Source: Bombus terrestris (lineage: Eukaryota; Arthropoda; Insecta; Hymenoptera; Apidae). Taken from it: a stretch of DNA of 64,000 nucleotides. Shown here piece by piece: positions 25,106-38,183 of the stretch. Under the pieces are notes generated by a model. That model saw only the letters and a program-made list of their open reading frames with translations, was not told the origin of the DNA and searched no databases. The stretch's first letter is position 1. Each line of letters opens with the position of its first letter. The position numbers and the translations under genes are program-made. The stretch lies in the NCBI RefSeq assembly GCF_910591885.1, contig NC_063285.1:9643395-9707394 (forward strand), written 5' to 3'.

Positions 25106-25510
25106 AGTTTAATTCCATTTATCCTGCCAGATAAAATAAATAATAGTTAACAAACTATTGTGACGATAAAATAAAAAAAGTACATTTCCTACTATTAGGA
25201 AAAACAGTAGAACAATAACAGTGTGTTTCCCTGAAAATTTTCTTCTATTTCTCTATTCAATTTAATTATTACAGCTGATAAAATGTGTATCTTCAAATAT
25301 TTATATTTCCCAACAAAAAGTTTTCCTTCCATTTTTCCTGACCTACCCTCAACTACATTTTATCGTGCCAGATAAAATAAATAATAGTTGATAAACTATC
25401 GTTACGATAAAACAAAAAAGAAATACATTTCCTATTATTAGTAAAAACAGTGAAAATTGTTTTCTATTTTCTCAATTTAATTTAATTATTTACAATTATA
25501 TCTGTCCCAT
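25106..25510. repeat. Two-copy AT-rich direct duplication
   Basis: The stretch CCAGATAAAATAAATAATAG with its following CAAACTATTGTGACGATAAA and ACATTTCCTACTATTAG occurs near 25125 and again, diverged, near 25370, about 245 bp apart. An old tandem duplication with no gene. Confidence 0.65.
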
Positions 25511-28500
25511 TTTACATTCAACTTCAACGTCTTAGCAATTTAGCAATTTTTCATTTAACTTCTCCCACGTTCTTCATAATAATTTAAGTAATCACATCCG
25601 CCGATCTTGCACGTTCGTTTCACACATTTCTTATTTAAATACAAATGTATCAAGATTTTCCAAGAATGGTTGCTCGGTCCGGATTTAATCGTCATTTAAA
25701 TTTTCTGATTATTGATCGAGAAATCAGCGAGTATCGTGTACACAGTAGAATTTACAATTCGGTAGGTTGCACACTGAAATTACTTAATGTGAGTCTATTG
25801 TATCCAATACTCGTACGAAATGTACTTGTAGCTCAGGAGATATGCAAATTAACGACTACACTGCGTCCATGTACAACTGCTATCGATACGAAGGACGAAG
25901 GGTTGACCTAGTCTTGTCTAAATAGCCGCATAGACGTACATTTAGTTTACACCCGTGGTGACCCTCCTTGCTTTGGCGAATTACCACACCAAATGTTTCC
26001 CATTAATGTATTTTACTGTACACACTGACGCAAAGTGTTTCCAACACTAGGGTAAATTTGCTCGCAGATACAAAATCGTCTAGTGTTTTAAACAGCGGAT
26101 TAGAATAATCCATTGTTAATGATAGAACAAGAGTAGCAGAATTGCTCGAGTCGATGTTTATTCTTTGTTCGAGTAATATAAAAAAAGCACTAAACAACGA
26201 GTAGAACAATCTTTAGAAATTGTTTTAATGTAGAAATAAAAATAATAGAAATAATTGGTAGGTTCTTTGATTACTTGATATAATTTCAACAAGATTTATA
26301 ATTAAAAAGTAATGAAAATTGAATTTTTTTGATTTCTTAACGAACAACCATAAATTAATATTGAACATGTAATTTACCAAATAATCACGCTGTTTATATG
26401 TTGAAAATCAACAATCTCTAACATCATCTCGCCTAATTCACAAATTAACTAAATCTGCCATATACCGCATAATAAAAATAACAATTCCAGTATCATAGTA
26501 TAATACAATTTTACTATAACATCGAATAACGTCATTTGCGATTAAACTGTCATCTTTCAGGTTCCGTTATATCCCATCAAAGAGTCAAAAAAATCATCGC
26601 ACCCTTTTAAATCCTCAAAAAAAATCGCTCTAAAAACAAAAAGCACAAAAGCGCGTTCTAATGTCTCTCGTTTGATTGGCAAATTAAATAAAGCCAGCGC
26701 GCGTGAATATCTCCCACTTGCAGAAAATATCGCGAGCCAGTCACCTAAACGGGCCGACATTTATCAAAAATACAATGGCCTCGTGTGTCAACCGAAAGCT
26801 CGCCGCGGCAAATCGACCTAAACATCTATCATAAATCATGGCGGAAGAAATCTCCATAGAGGGATCAAGCAATGAAGCTATTCATACATTTTAACCAGTG
26901 CTTTTGTCTCGATATCAGGCGACCGGCGAAATCATAAATTCAATAGTCGCCACAGGCGGTCCAAGTGCGCATTTCGCGGGCTTTCGCACGCGAGATTATC
27001 CGCTAGCTTATCGCGTCAGCGTCGAGCTTATTTCACCGTGTTATTCGCGCGAAAATACCAATAAGACCAAGTACCCCTAACGATCTACTGGAAGTAGCGC
27101 TGCTGCATCCGGCTCATCTACAGGGTGATCCTCTCGTTAGTGGCTGATAGTGTGGAAAATACTCGGACAACAGCGTAGCTTGGCATTTCTAAGCTTTGCT
27201 TATTATTATATGGTGTGCAAGCAGCAATAAAAATGGCTATTATGGTGCGTTTATGGTACGTTATATCGGTAGTGGTTATAGTTGGAACAGTGGCTCATGA
27301 CTATTCAGCGAATTATTTATGCTTGCGTGTAGATGGTGAATTTTAATGCATATTTCGTATTTTTGAAAATACAATTAAGCAACGGAATGTAGAGAATTGT
27401 TTGGTTTATTAATATTATGAAAAACACTACATTTTGAATATTTTATATATTTTGCACTTTGAAGTTTCTTAGGAATCTACAGTCTACCGATGTCTGATTT
27501 TTCATTCAAATAAATGTGAATTTTACCGAGGAACGTAGATGCTCGTAGAATTGAAAGTTCTGTATTACTATTCCTTAATATTTTTGTTACTTTGTTGCTA
27601 TCATTTGTACAGTACCTTCGACCACTTCATGAGAATCTTGTGAAATTATAAATTCCATCAAATTATACAAAATCTCTTAGATATTTGAGACGTCAAAAAT
27701 CTTCATCCCAGTTGCAAGAAAAATTTCCCATCTGCAGTATAATTCTCTAACGTTCATAACAATATATTCTTGCTATGTATGTTTTGTCATCGCGTTAGCA
27801 ATTTAACGAAATTAATGCAAGAGTTCCATCGAGCAACGTTTGGAAGGCCAATCGAATCTGAAGAATACAAAAAGATGAGCAGAGAAATGCCTGTGGTATT
27901 TGCCGCTCTCGTACTTTTATTCCTTTTTTCTTCCTCGTTCGATTACTCGATACAGCGATTGCGACTTACTTCCAGATATTTCGCCAGAGGCATATGGATT
28001 TTTCCATTAAGTATGCAAAAAGCTGATTACACATGATACTGTAATAATAGCGATGAAAATACGAGAGAAAATAAAAGTTGCTATCGTTGAACAAGATTAC
28101 GAGCAGTTACGTTTAATTACGTACACGTACGTTGTCATTTGCTTATTTTACGCACGCCATTTACACATCAATTTCCTTGGGGCAGATACAGTTGATCACT
28201 TCTCTTATTTCTTCATAAGAATTTCCTTAAAACCGTACAGTTTATGGTGTAATCGATTAGATAAATGCAAACATGTAATTACGCACACACGGGGCCATGG
28301 AAAATCCAGATCACGTTAAATATAAAAGGTGGTTGAACGTTTGTACGTGTGGAAAATAGCTTGAAGTATTTCTGTAAAAAAAGCGTTCAATTTGAGAATT
28401 ACAGTTATCGAAGCAATTGGTGAATTTCTTCGTCGTTTTACCGCATTGTTGCACGCTTCGTTTCCCAGCCAAATGTTCAAAAGGGTTCTCAGGAAATATA

Positions 28501-30823
28501 AAAACTCGTCCCTACGAGAGGAATTTTGCTCAGGGTGTGAATGACCCAGATCGCTTACGTTTAGGTTGCAGTGCTATTGAGATTCAGAGGAAAAAATAAT
28601 TTCCTCCCTTAATCTCCGCTAAACAAGGCAAATTCATCGACTCGGAAATTTCAGCAAATTGGAAACTTTGCGCAAATGTAGTTCGTGCGATGCTAATAAC
28701 GTAATCATTTTTTTTTCCAGCTGAAAAACGCTCCTGGGGATGAAAACACCCACAAACGTATCCTCCAGGGGATCAGAAATTTTGTCGTCTCAACTCACTC
28801 ATACATTTGCGATATTTTTCAAACACCGTGTGTGCGCCCGACAGCAAAGAAGAATAAGACTTGAAAAAATGACAAACGTTGGGGGTAAATTTCGAGAAGA
28901 AAATTGCTTTTGTGGTTGATAAGCATCACCACCAATTTTAATTTAACTTTCTTCATCCATCTTCTACGATTTCTGAAATATTTATAACAACGTGGAAGCT
29001 GAAGAGGGTTGTTTTCAACTACGTTTCAACTACGTTCGTGCAAAGCTCCAAATTTTTTGGAATTTTATTTGATTTTTGCCTCGTTAGACCCATTACCTTA
29101 CAGGTGACACGCCATAATTTGAATTAGGTTCGAGGTAGACTATTGCAACTTTATACAATGGCAATTATTAATTGTTTTTATAGCTTAAAATTAGACAGCC
29201 CATAAATTTGGTTATTTAACCGAGACTATTGCAATTATCTGTGTTCATATTAGTCGAAGTTTACAGTTATTTATATAGTTATTTATTAACTTCAATTATT
29301 CATAAGCTCGTCGTTAAACTGTCGAATCATTATCGTACAAATCAATATAAACTATCCCAAAGCGGACAAGCTGATGAAATTAATTACCAAACCAATCGAG
29401 CATAAATTTCAGCAACAAATAACGTATAATAATTTATGCGATAATGATAATCACGGTATAGAACAAATTACTTGCAAATCTACTAATGTAGAATAAAACG
29501 ACGACAGTTAATACCGATGATCATACGCTAACTTTTATTCGTAACTGTAGCAAAGGAAAAAGTTGTACAGTCGTGAGCTTGAAACACATTCTTATCAACA
29601 ACAACTTGTACAACGTCTCAATCCGTAAGATTGCAGAAACAATTCTCGAAGAATGAAAACTGGATGAAGTTGCAAAAGAGTTACCAGCCCATCGAATGTA
29701 TTCGCTTAATAATAATAGTTAACAATAGAATTAGCTAAATAATCTTTCTAAATATATTTCAATGAAAAATAATGTTTAATAAGCCACGAAGGAGATAAAT
29801 TCCAGCAGACGAATCATCAAAGTGCGAATGTTCACGCAAATTTATATTCCCATGGACAGGAGTTAAAGAAAAGTATTAAAAATACCATAAGCGAGCTGCT
29901 TAAAAATGCCATAAGCAACAGACATAGAATCAGCAGAAGAAAGCGCGAAAATGGAGCGTGTGTGCTGCACGAAACGACGTAAAATCACAGGCGAACTTCC
30001 TGCGAATATAATTACTTCTCTAACCTGTCCCTACACGGAATTCACCATGGAACGAACCCCGCAACGAAATTAATTTCACACTGCGGCAAATTCTCATTCA
30101 ATCGCCAGTCAATTACGTAGAATAATGAGCAAAGTGTCGTTAATCGAGTAGCCTCGGGCAAAGCAGGTTGAAGCGGGCCACCGCGAAGGAAGCTCAAAGG
30201 TGTGCCATGTCTGTGGATGCTTCGAAACCATCTCAAAAGACACTTCCTGACGTCGCTGTGGCTCGTACAGCGGCCAAAGCGACCGTATTAGCATGTATAT
30301 TGCGTCACGTCGACGCGACACGTGAGGACAGACCCCTGGCGGAAACTACGGGCGGACCAAGCTATCCCCGCTTCCGCTTTACCAGCCCATGCACCGTTGC
30401 GGCCGCGCCACCTCCGCCACTCGGACACTTTCTGGCCAACGCGCACCGTTTAACTGAAAAGGCACTTCCTTTGTTCCTTGGCAAAAGCTTCCGCTCGTTT
30501 TCTCCCATGAATTCTGACCTTGAGAGCTTACACACCGACAGACGGTGAATGCGCGATGTTTACTCTGCCTCCAGAGAGATCCTGTACACCAGTGAGTATT
30601 TTGTCGAGAAATTCTGGTTACTTAATGGGCCAGCTCCTTTTCTTGCCTACGTGTTACTCGACTCTGTTTTACTCGGTTGCCTGCCGGATGTTCTACTGTT
30701 ATTTGATCCCAAGGGTCAGCCTTGTACGTGGTACTGGGTTTTAGATGGCCTCTATCCTTGGTATGATTTTTCCGAGTCTCAGTGTTGGTAGTTGTGTCGG
30801 GAATTTTAATGGTTTTACTGATG
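25511..30823. other. No recognisable gene
   Basis: Scattered frames of 60-126 codons (for example 27770-28036, 28053-28319 and 30168-30548 plus) show no domain, and several overlap antisense frames. The 30.1-30.5 kb part is GC-richer with a proline-rich run (PPPPLG) in one frame, but nothing that identifies a gene. Could include regulatory DNA that cannot be judged from one sequence. Confidence 0.4.
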
Positions 30824-30935
30824 TTAACTCTTTGACTGCCATGTTGGTCATATATGACCCGCCAAGGTTGCTCCTGAGACGTCACGGTGGTCACTGGTGA
30901 CCGGAGCGATTCAACTTCTTGCAATTGTAAAAATT
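30824..30935. mobile_element. Lone piggyBac-like end
   Basis: TTAA (30824-30827) is followed by CTCTTTGACTGCCATG and the palindrome GGTCATATATGACC, then CGCCAAGG. The piggyBac element at 47110-47942 has the same layout: TTAA, CACGTTGACTGCCACG, palindrome GACACCCGTATTCGGGTGTC, then AGCAAGG. No opposite end was found, so this is one end of a truncated or rearranged element. Confidence 0.5.
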
Positions 30936-31075
30936 GCATGAAGATTGACAGTTAGAGCATTTTCAATGTAATCGATAAATAGAAGATACTTTAGAAGATA
31001 CTGTGAAGCACTCGGTTAAGAACTTAGGATTCTCCGGAAGAAACATCGCGAGAATGCGGAATAGTCAGTGGAAAA

Positions 31076-31492
31076 ATCCGCACTCGCTTAGTTGCCAGCT
31101 CGACCGACACGCACTCGCTTAATTGCCAGTCCATACGATCCGCACTCGCCTAGTTGCCAGCTCGAGTGACCCGCACTCGTCTAGTTGCCAGTTCGAGCGA
31201 CCCGTACTCGTCTAGTTGCCAGCGCAACGACCCGCACTCGCCTAGTTGCCAGCGCAACGACCCGCACTCGCTTAGTTGCCAGCTCGAGCGACCCGCACTC
31301 GCTTAGTTGCCAACTCGACCGACACGCACTCGCTTAATTGCCAGTCCATACGACCCGCACTCGCCTAGTTGCCAGCTCGAGCGACCCGCACTCGTCTAGT
31401 TGCCAGCGCAACGACCCGCACTCGTCTAGTTGACAGCGCAACGACCCGCACTCGCTTAGTTGCCAGCTCAGACGACCCGCACACTATCTTAT
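31076..31492. repeat. 30-31-bp minisatellite derived from a mariner terminus
   Basis: Thirteen full units plus a partial one, of the type CCGCACTCGCTTAGTTGCCA followed by GCTCGAGCGAC. The first unit is preceded by AAAAT, so it reads AAAATCCGCACTCGCTTAGT. This aligns with the mariner terminus AAAATCCGCAATCACTTAGT, then TGCCA, seen elsewhere in this window. Units 1-4 and 8-11 show the same order of variants (CTTAGTT, CTTAATT, CCTAGTT, TCTAGTT), so a four-unit block was duplicated. Confidence 0.85.
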
Positions 31493-33229
31493 ACGCACAT
31501 CGACCTACCTCAATCTAGAAATTTGTTAGATAAATTAGAAATTAATGCGATGGAAATGTGATGGTATTTTCTCAAAGTACAAAGAGACCAGAAGCTCGTG
31601 ACGTATCTAAGTAAGACCAAGAAAGAGATAGATTTTTGAACATGGACTGTAAAAATTCCCTCAACGGAATCATCGGTTTACTCGAGAAAGCTTAATCAAC
31701 GATGATTCGTATTCATTCGATGGGATGAAGATTTCGTCGATTCATATCAATCGGGCCATGCATATTCAGTTTGACCAGTGCGCTCCTTTGGAGATTCGTT
31801 TCTCTGACGAAGGGACGAGCTTTGCGGTTATCAACTGGCCTTTGAAAGCGGACCGCCGATTCCAGAGGATTTACTCGGTTATCTGGCAATCGTATTAAGT
31901 TTAATTAATTAGTTTGCCCGGGTATTTCGTTAATCTGTTCGATTGTCGCTGCTAGGGTGCGAATTAACTCGTTATAGTTCCACTGATAATAAAAGAAGCA
32001 AAAGTAGCGCTATCGAAGGAAATACTAAAGACGTATAACGAGAGATTTATTATCAGCTACCTTTCTAATCAAAGTTCTGCGACATATTTCCATTTCCAAT
32101 GATCTGAAACATCACTCGATCCATTCTGTACATTGTAACGCAGCAATTTTTTTCTTTATTATTTAATTTGTACTTTACAATTTGTCCAGCTGGACATTTG
32201 GTAAATTAGTGTAATTTTATACCACGTAGTAATTGTATGAATAATTAACGATATTATAAAATTATTTGACACAGTGCATTCCTACAAATTTCCCATAACA
32301 AGTGTTCAAATATTTTCCTGCGTCACTCTATGCACATCTAATTGAACACCTAATTTCCTTCGGATTTCATTCATTTAAAAACTAGTACGCTATGGCTGAC
32401 GAGGAAACTTCAATATTATTACTCGATCGCTGTTCCTTTGCTATTGTTTGATAAACATTGTACATATTTGTACACAGAGTGGCATTTTATTTCCCTGTAA
32501 CGTATAATCCATTGCAGCGAGGCTCATGAAAGCCAAGTAGCGTAGAGAAAGTTTCAAGTTAATGATGTTGAGTTGCAAACAGCAATTCGTTTTTGTTGTT
32601 TACCGGGAAACTTGGCCGTGAGGACAAGTCTCAGGCAAACTTGCAAAGCTACGATTGCAGTGGTGTAATAAAGGCTCGATGCTGAAATCGCTGTGTGTAG
32701 CAGTGCACGAGGCACGAGTGCTGGTTACGAGGCTATGAAATAGCGAACACGTTGTATACCGAACTCCGGACACGCAATTCCCAATTCTGAATCGTCGATG
32801 AGTGACATAAATCGCGTATATAGTTGGCGAACACGGTGGCGGCTGACACTGCCTCGGACCGATGAAACGGAGAACACAGCGTGTCCCAAACTTCGGGCTA
32901 TGAATTTCTGAAATGAGAATGGCCGGCAAATCGCGTTTCATGCGATTTAATAATAACGCTAACTGTGATACCCGTTACGACGATCGAAAATTGGCTATCG
33001 AGGATACGTTAATTACTTAAACATATCGCGCCACAGGAGGATCTCATCGATATGACAAGATTCTCTGTTTTGCTGCAAACTCTGGCGAGATAATAAGTTC
33101 ATTTATTGGAACTAAGAACGTCCAAACCTTGTCGTCATTATAATCGCATATCGGATTTAGCATATGGCACATGCTACAGTTTTATCGTACTATATTAATA
33201 AATTGTATTTTAATTGAAAACCCTGAGGC
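31493..33229. other. No recognisable gene
   Basis: The 113-codon minus frame at 32600-32941 has no recognisable domain. No repeats or RNA genes were seen. Confidence 0.4.
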
Positions 33230-33916
33230 TGTCATATAAACTTGAGTGTTGGATGATAAAATAAAATAGCCGAGTCGTAACACAACTATCAACTTCGCTT
33301 TTATTAAACTTTATTATGAATTCAGCAATCACAATGGAATGCACACTGAATTAACACACATAAATCACAATCCACTGCAACAACTTTGTGTAAAACCTAG
33401 TTACACTGATACGTTAAGTACGCGACTGGTCTAAGGGTAGAAACCGGTAAAGATATGTTGACTATTCTAAGGATACAGAATAAGTGAAGCTTCACTGACG
33501 ATACTGTGTCTGAGGAAAGCTGGGGCTGGGTGTGTCTAAGGACACGGGGCCATCGGATTCGTTGATGACAATTTTGGTTAGGAAAGTGAGGGCAGTAGAC
33601 ACCGCTTCCGATTGGATAATAAGAAGGTTGCTGGACCAGGAAGGGTTTCAGCCGCCCTCGAGAGAAAGTTGCTAACGGAAGATACCAAACGTGAGGAAAA
33701 CCAACTTTCCCGTGTCAATCCGTGGCAAACAATAAATGTAAAGGAAACCTGGAACAAAAGATACCTGTTCAGTCTGAAGGACCTTAACTATGAAAATGCC
33801 AAGACCCATGGTGGGTCCTTAAGACTATTGCGGATACGCGCCAAAGATGTGCAGGCGTCTGGCTGCCATCTTGCCCGCGGCGTGTGGCCTGGTCTCTGAT
33901 GTGGATTGATGTTACA
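33230..33916. mobile_element. LTR-like repeat, copy 1
   Basis: A 687-bp copy bounded by TGTCATATAAACTTGAG and GATTGATGTTACA, so TGT...ACA as in retroviral-type LTRs. It is very similar to 43433-44109 in the same orientation. It contains AATAAA (about 33730) that could act as a polyadenylation signal. Flanks differ (GAGGC and AAGTC), so no target duplication is visible, unlike copies 2 and 3. A 95-codon frame inside starts with TTG and is broken by a stop in copy 2, so it is not a gene. Confidence 0.65.
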
Positions 33917-33920
33917 AAGT

Positions 33921-34051
33921 CATCATTGCCTGTCTACTGTCTATGGTCTGTCCTCGTCCCAATCTATTGTCTATACGCTGTCGATGGCTTCAGTGCTTGA
34001 GAAAACTGAAAAGACCAGATGTACAGTTTTCTTAGAAGTGGTGACCACTTC
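33921..34051. repeat. Element P, forward copy
   Basis: About 130 bp from ATCATTGCCTGTCTACTG to GAAGTGGTGACCACTT, present in inverted orientation at 43292-43428. It touches the right end of LTR copy 1, whereas the inverted copy touches the left end of LTR copy 2. Identity unknown. Confidence 0.75.
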
Positions 34052-34798
34052 AACAGTTCTGATATCCGCAGTCAACCACACGAATATTCGTCCCAAACTG
34101 CGTATAGAAGATCGTTAGGTATGATAAATCCTTGCACAGTCATCGAAAGCGAGATACAATTGAAAATCACCTCCTTCTACTTCAGCCAATCCATATCGTA
34201 TGTTCCCTTATGGCGCCTAACGTCATCGAGTCGAGATATTTTCGCCGAGAGCCTCTCGTTTCACCCTCCCGAAACCCACCAACCACCACGTTCCTATCTT
34301 CTCCACATTTCCGGCGAACGCTCGTCCCTGTCGCTGGCTTTTTCAAGCTTCGTTTGGTCGGACGAGGCGCGGCATTAAGCAGCCGGGAAATATCATTCGC
34401 CTATCTGCGACAGTTTCATGGCAGAAGGTGAAGCAACCGCGATCGTTCGTCGAGCGGATGCGCCAGGTCGATAGATACGAGGCGTGCGAATAGCTGTTGA
34501 AGAAGGGCACAAGGACCTCCTCCTTCTTCTCGTGCTCCTGGCAGATAGCGAAAGGCTGTTTACGAGCCGCTGTGCAGGCAGATAAGGACGATCGCGGTTA
34601 AACATTTCTATCGAAATCGGCTGCGATATTGCTCGCACGATTATGCACAGACCTCGTCCAAACAGCAAGCTTCTTCATAGAGTTACACGGCCGAGCGATA
34701 ACTCGAGCTTCCCTTAGCCCGTTAAGTGCGCGCGGCGCTTGCAAAGCTTTTTCCGCCGCGATTCACGCGAAATAAAAAATTAACGTTTGTTACAGGAA
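34052..34798. other. No recognisable gene
   Basis: GC-richer sequence with overlapping frames of 91-119 codons on both strands and no domain-like features. Confidence 0.4.
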
Positions 34799-34903
34799 CT
34801 CGAAATTTTGTTGGCTTGGCAACTAAATGATTGCGGACTTTGTCAATAGCACGTAATGGAAAAATCCGCAACCACTTAGTTGCCAAGCCAACAAAATTTC
34901 GAG
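34799..34903. mobile_element. Mariner-type hairpin with extended arms
   Basis: A 105-bp imperfect palindrome. Core arms are GGCTTGGCAACTAAATGATT and its partner ending CACTTAGTTGCCAAGCC. The symmetry continues outward through CTCGAAATTTTGTTGG and CCAACAAAATTTCGAG, beyond the usual mariner terminus. Confidence 0.8.
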
Positions 34904-36535
34904 CAACCCAATAGTAAAAAAGCATAATAAAATAGTAAAAAAATAATGTAAATAACAATTAATGGTACGTTCCCCTGATATTTATAATTCCAGTAAAGTT
35001 ATTATAAATTTTACATAAAAATAAGTTTGATTATTTGATTATCCTCTTTGGTATATCGATTATGCTCGGTTTAATGCATTGCTTTCTATAAACCGCGTTG
35101 ATTATTTTCTCCAATGCATCCTAGTTTGTTTTTCTTGATCTCAGAGATTTCGAAAAGATCGGAGAGCTTGGATGGCTCGTTACAAAGCTCGATACCAAAC
35201 TATCAGACGAAGGATACATCCTTGGGCATATTTTTCCATCAATAAGAAAACGTGGATTTTTGAAAAGAATATGAATTTTTACACATTGCCTTCCCTTGCT
35301 GATTCAATGAAACGTTGTTATCGAATGCAGTTCTGTGTCATAAATTGCTTTCTCCACTGTTTGCCTTAGTCTTACGCAAATTGTGTGCATTTTTTACCAT
35401 TTCTTTTACAAGGATTTTTTTCTCAACGTTTCCCTAACGTTTAAAAAGAGTCGTAGGTGTGTACTTTATGGAGAATCGATTTTGCAAAAGCTGCTTAAGA
35501 GAAGCGTGCAATCTCCTTCTGTTTTCTGAATCACGATATTCTTTCAGGATGACTAGATCATTATTATTGTTGTTTGTTAGATTCACTGGAATATTAGAAC
35601 GCATCCGCGTTGAAATAAATAAAGATGACAGTACGGCTGATGAAATTTTCAAGAAAAATAATTGCTGCCTCGCTAACCACCGCGATACCCCAGAAAACAT
35701 TTAACGACTCTTCAGGGCGTCGTAACTTAGACACTGCTTAAAGAGATTATAGTACTCGTTAAAAGCTATAAAACATGTTTAATTAACGTAGGTTTTAAAG
35801 TTAATAGTTTTACAGTAAAATAGAATTTTGTATCTCGTTATAAAGATACGCTTTACGAGCCTAATTTATTCAGAAATTACAGATGTAGGTTAATTGAATG
35901 GAAGATTCAAGTGTGTCAGACAATCTGTAATTAAATTACATGTATATTAGATAATTGGCATGTTCAAACGTTGTATTCCAAATGGAAACAGACACACTGA
36001 GGATGTCTCATAATGCAAAGAAAATAATATGTTTCTGTTTGCTAATTGTAAAACTTTCTCCTGACATTTGTGATAAATTATCATCATGATACAATAATTT
36101 CTCTGAAGTTTCTCTAATTAGTGTAATTTCAAATCGATTCTTTCATTAACTTCCTATATTTTTCCACGAGACATTAATCAAGTTGCTTGCAGAAACAGAA
36201 TGACACTTTAGTCTACAGAAAATCGATTCTACGCTCTTCTTAACGAGTACTGCAAACTCTAAACTATTTAATTTTCTACCTTTGTATTTTAACATTCCCC
36301 GTTACCGTTAAATATAATGAAATTGCCTCCTATTATTAAAAAAAAAAGAAAAAGAAAAATTGAAATACAAAATCAATCACTGTTCTGGCGTTCTTCACGT
36401 CTTATTTATAATCGATTCGTTTAAACATTTTTCACGAAGAAAAATCCATAGATAAAAGAAAATATAATTAAACAATGTAGAGTATTTAAAATCGAAAGTA
36501 GATTTGTATAACAAAATGTTGCGAGAAAAATTTGA
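34904..36535. other. No recognisable gene
   Basis: AT-rich sequence. Overlapping opposite-strand frames at 35434-35704 (81 and 88 codons) have no recognisable domain. Confidence 0.4.
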
Positions 36536-38016
36536 CTCGCTGATCAAATCGACTGGTTTTACAATTTTATTTTCAAATTTCTACATCGTGTTATATTTTC
36601 TTCCGCAATGATGTAATGACTTTTGTAATGATAAATAAAAGAATAATATAATGAATTTTATTTTGCTTTTTATGTACTCAAACCGAAAATAATTTTGTAT
36701 CAGGCTACTTATACCAATATCAGTGAAAATGACAGGTACTTGTCTTTGAAAATTGATCAAGTATACTTGAACTTGGCTAATTATCGATTAGATATATTTA
36801 AGCTTAATTTATGACTAATATAATATAACCTACATAATATCACACTAAAACTACCCCACAAGTCAAATCGACTGGTTTTACAATTTTATTTTCAAATTCT
36901 TGCTTCGTGTTATATTTTCTTCCGCATTGATGTAATGACTTTTGTAATGATAAATAAAAGAATAATATAATGAATTTTATTTTGCTTTTTATGTACTCAA
37001 ACTGAAAATAATTTTGTATCAGGCTACTTATACCAATATCAGTGAAAATGACTGGTACTTGTCTTTGAAAATTGATCAAGTATACTTGAACTTGGATAAT
37101 TATCGATTAGATGTATCTAAACTTAATTTATGGCTAATATAATATAACTTATATTACACTACACTAAAACTATCACACCAATCAAATCGACTGATTTTAC
37201 AATTTTGTTTTAAAATTCCTGCTTCGTGTTATATTTTCTTCCGCAATGATGTAATGACTTTTGTAATGATAAATAAAAGAATAATATAATGAATTTTATT
37301 TTGTTTTTTATATACTCGAACTGAAAATAATTTTGTATCAGGCTACTTATACCAATATCAGTGAAAGTGACTGGTACTTGTCTTTGAAAATTGATCAAGT
37401 ATACTTGAACTTGGCTAATTATCGATTAGATATATTTAAACTTAATTTATGACTAATATAATATAACCTACATAATATCACACTAAAACTACCACACCAG
37501 TCAAATCGACTGGTTTTACAATTTTATTTTCAAATTCCTGCTTCGTGTTATATTTTCTTCCGCAATGATGTAATGACTTTTGTAATGATAAATAAAAGAA
37601 TAATATAATGAATTTTATTTTGTTTTTTATATACTCGAACTGAAAATAATTTTGTATCAGGCTACATATACCAATATCAGTGAAAGTGACTTGTACTTGT
37701 CTTTGAAAATTGATCAAGTATACTTGAACTTGGCTAATTATCGATTAGATATATTTAAACTTAATTTATGACTAATATAATATAACCTACATAATATCAC
37801 ACTAAAACTACCACACCAGTCAAATCGACTGGTTTTACAATTTTATTTTCAAATTCCTGCTTCGTGTTATATTTTCTTCCGCAATGATGTAATGACTTTT
37901 GTAATGATAAATAAAAGAATAATATAATGAATTTTATTTTGCTTTTTATGTACTCAAACCAAAAATAATTTTGTATCAGGCTACTTATATCAATACCAGT
38001 GAAAGTGACTGGTACT
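36536..38016. repeat. 319-bp tandem array B
   Basis: TTGATCAAGTATACTTGAAC recurs at 36753, 37072, 37391 and 37710, a 319-bp period, with partial units at both ends (about 4.6 copies). The unit is the same as that of array A. In minus orientation three or four units each keep a 62-84-codon frame beginning near INFQRQV and passing IQNYFQFEYIK; in array A the same frame is cut by a TAG. Followed by the same linker (38017-38183) and MITE as array A. Confidence 0.9.
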
Positions 38017-38183
38017 TGTCGAAGTGTACAGGAGTCCTGCAATTTGTTCATCGAACCCCAATTAGCCAGTTTCCTCGTTTTCTACAACTTGCCACACGTT
38101 TTTCAAATTTTTACCGCGTATCATTCGATATGACGATATCAGTTATCAGGAAAATTCCGGATCTATCGCTGGATCGCTAGATG

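Noticed and set aside
31076..31492. CRISPR-like array of 30-bp repeats
   Set aside because: The copies are contiguous with no spacers, the host is eukaryotic, and the unit matches a mariner terminus.
33612..33899. 95-codon frame inside LTR copy 1
   Set aside because: It starts with TTG, lies within a repeat, and the sister LTR has a stop in the same frame.
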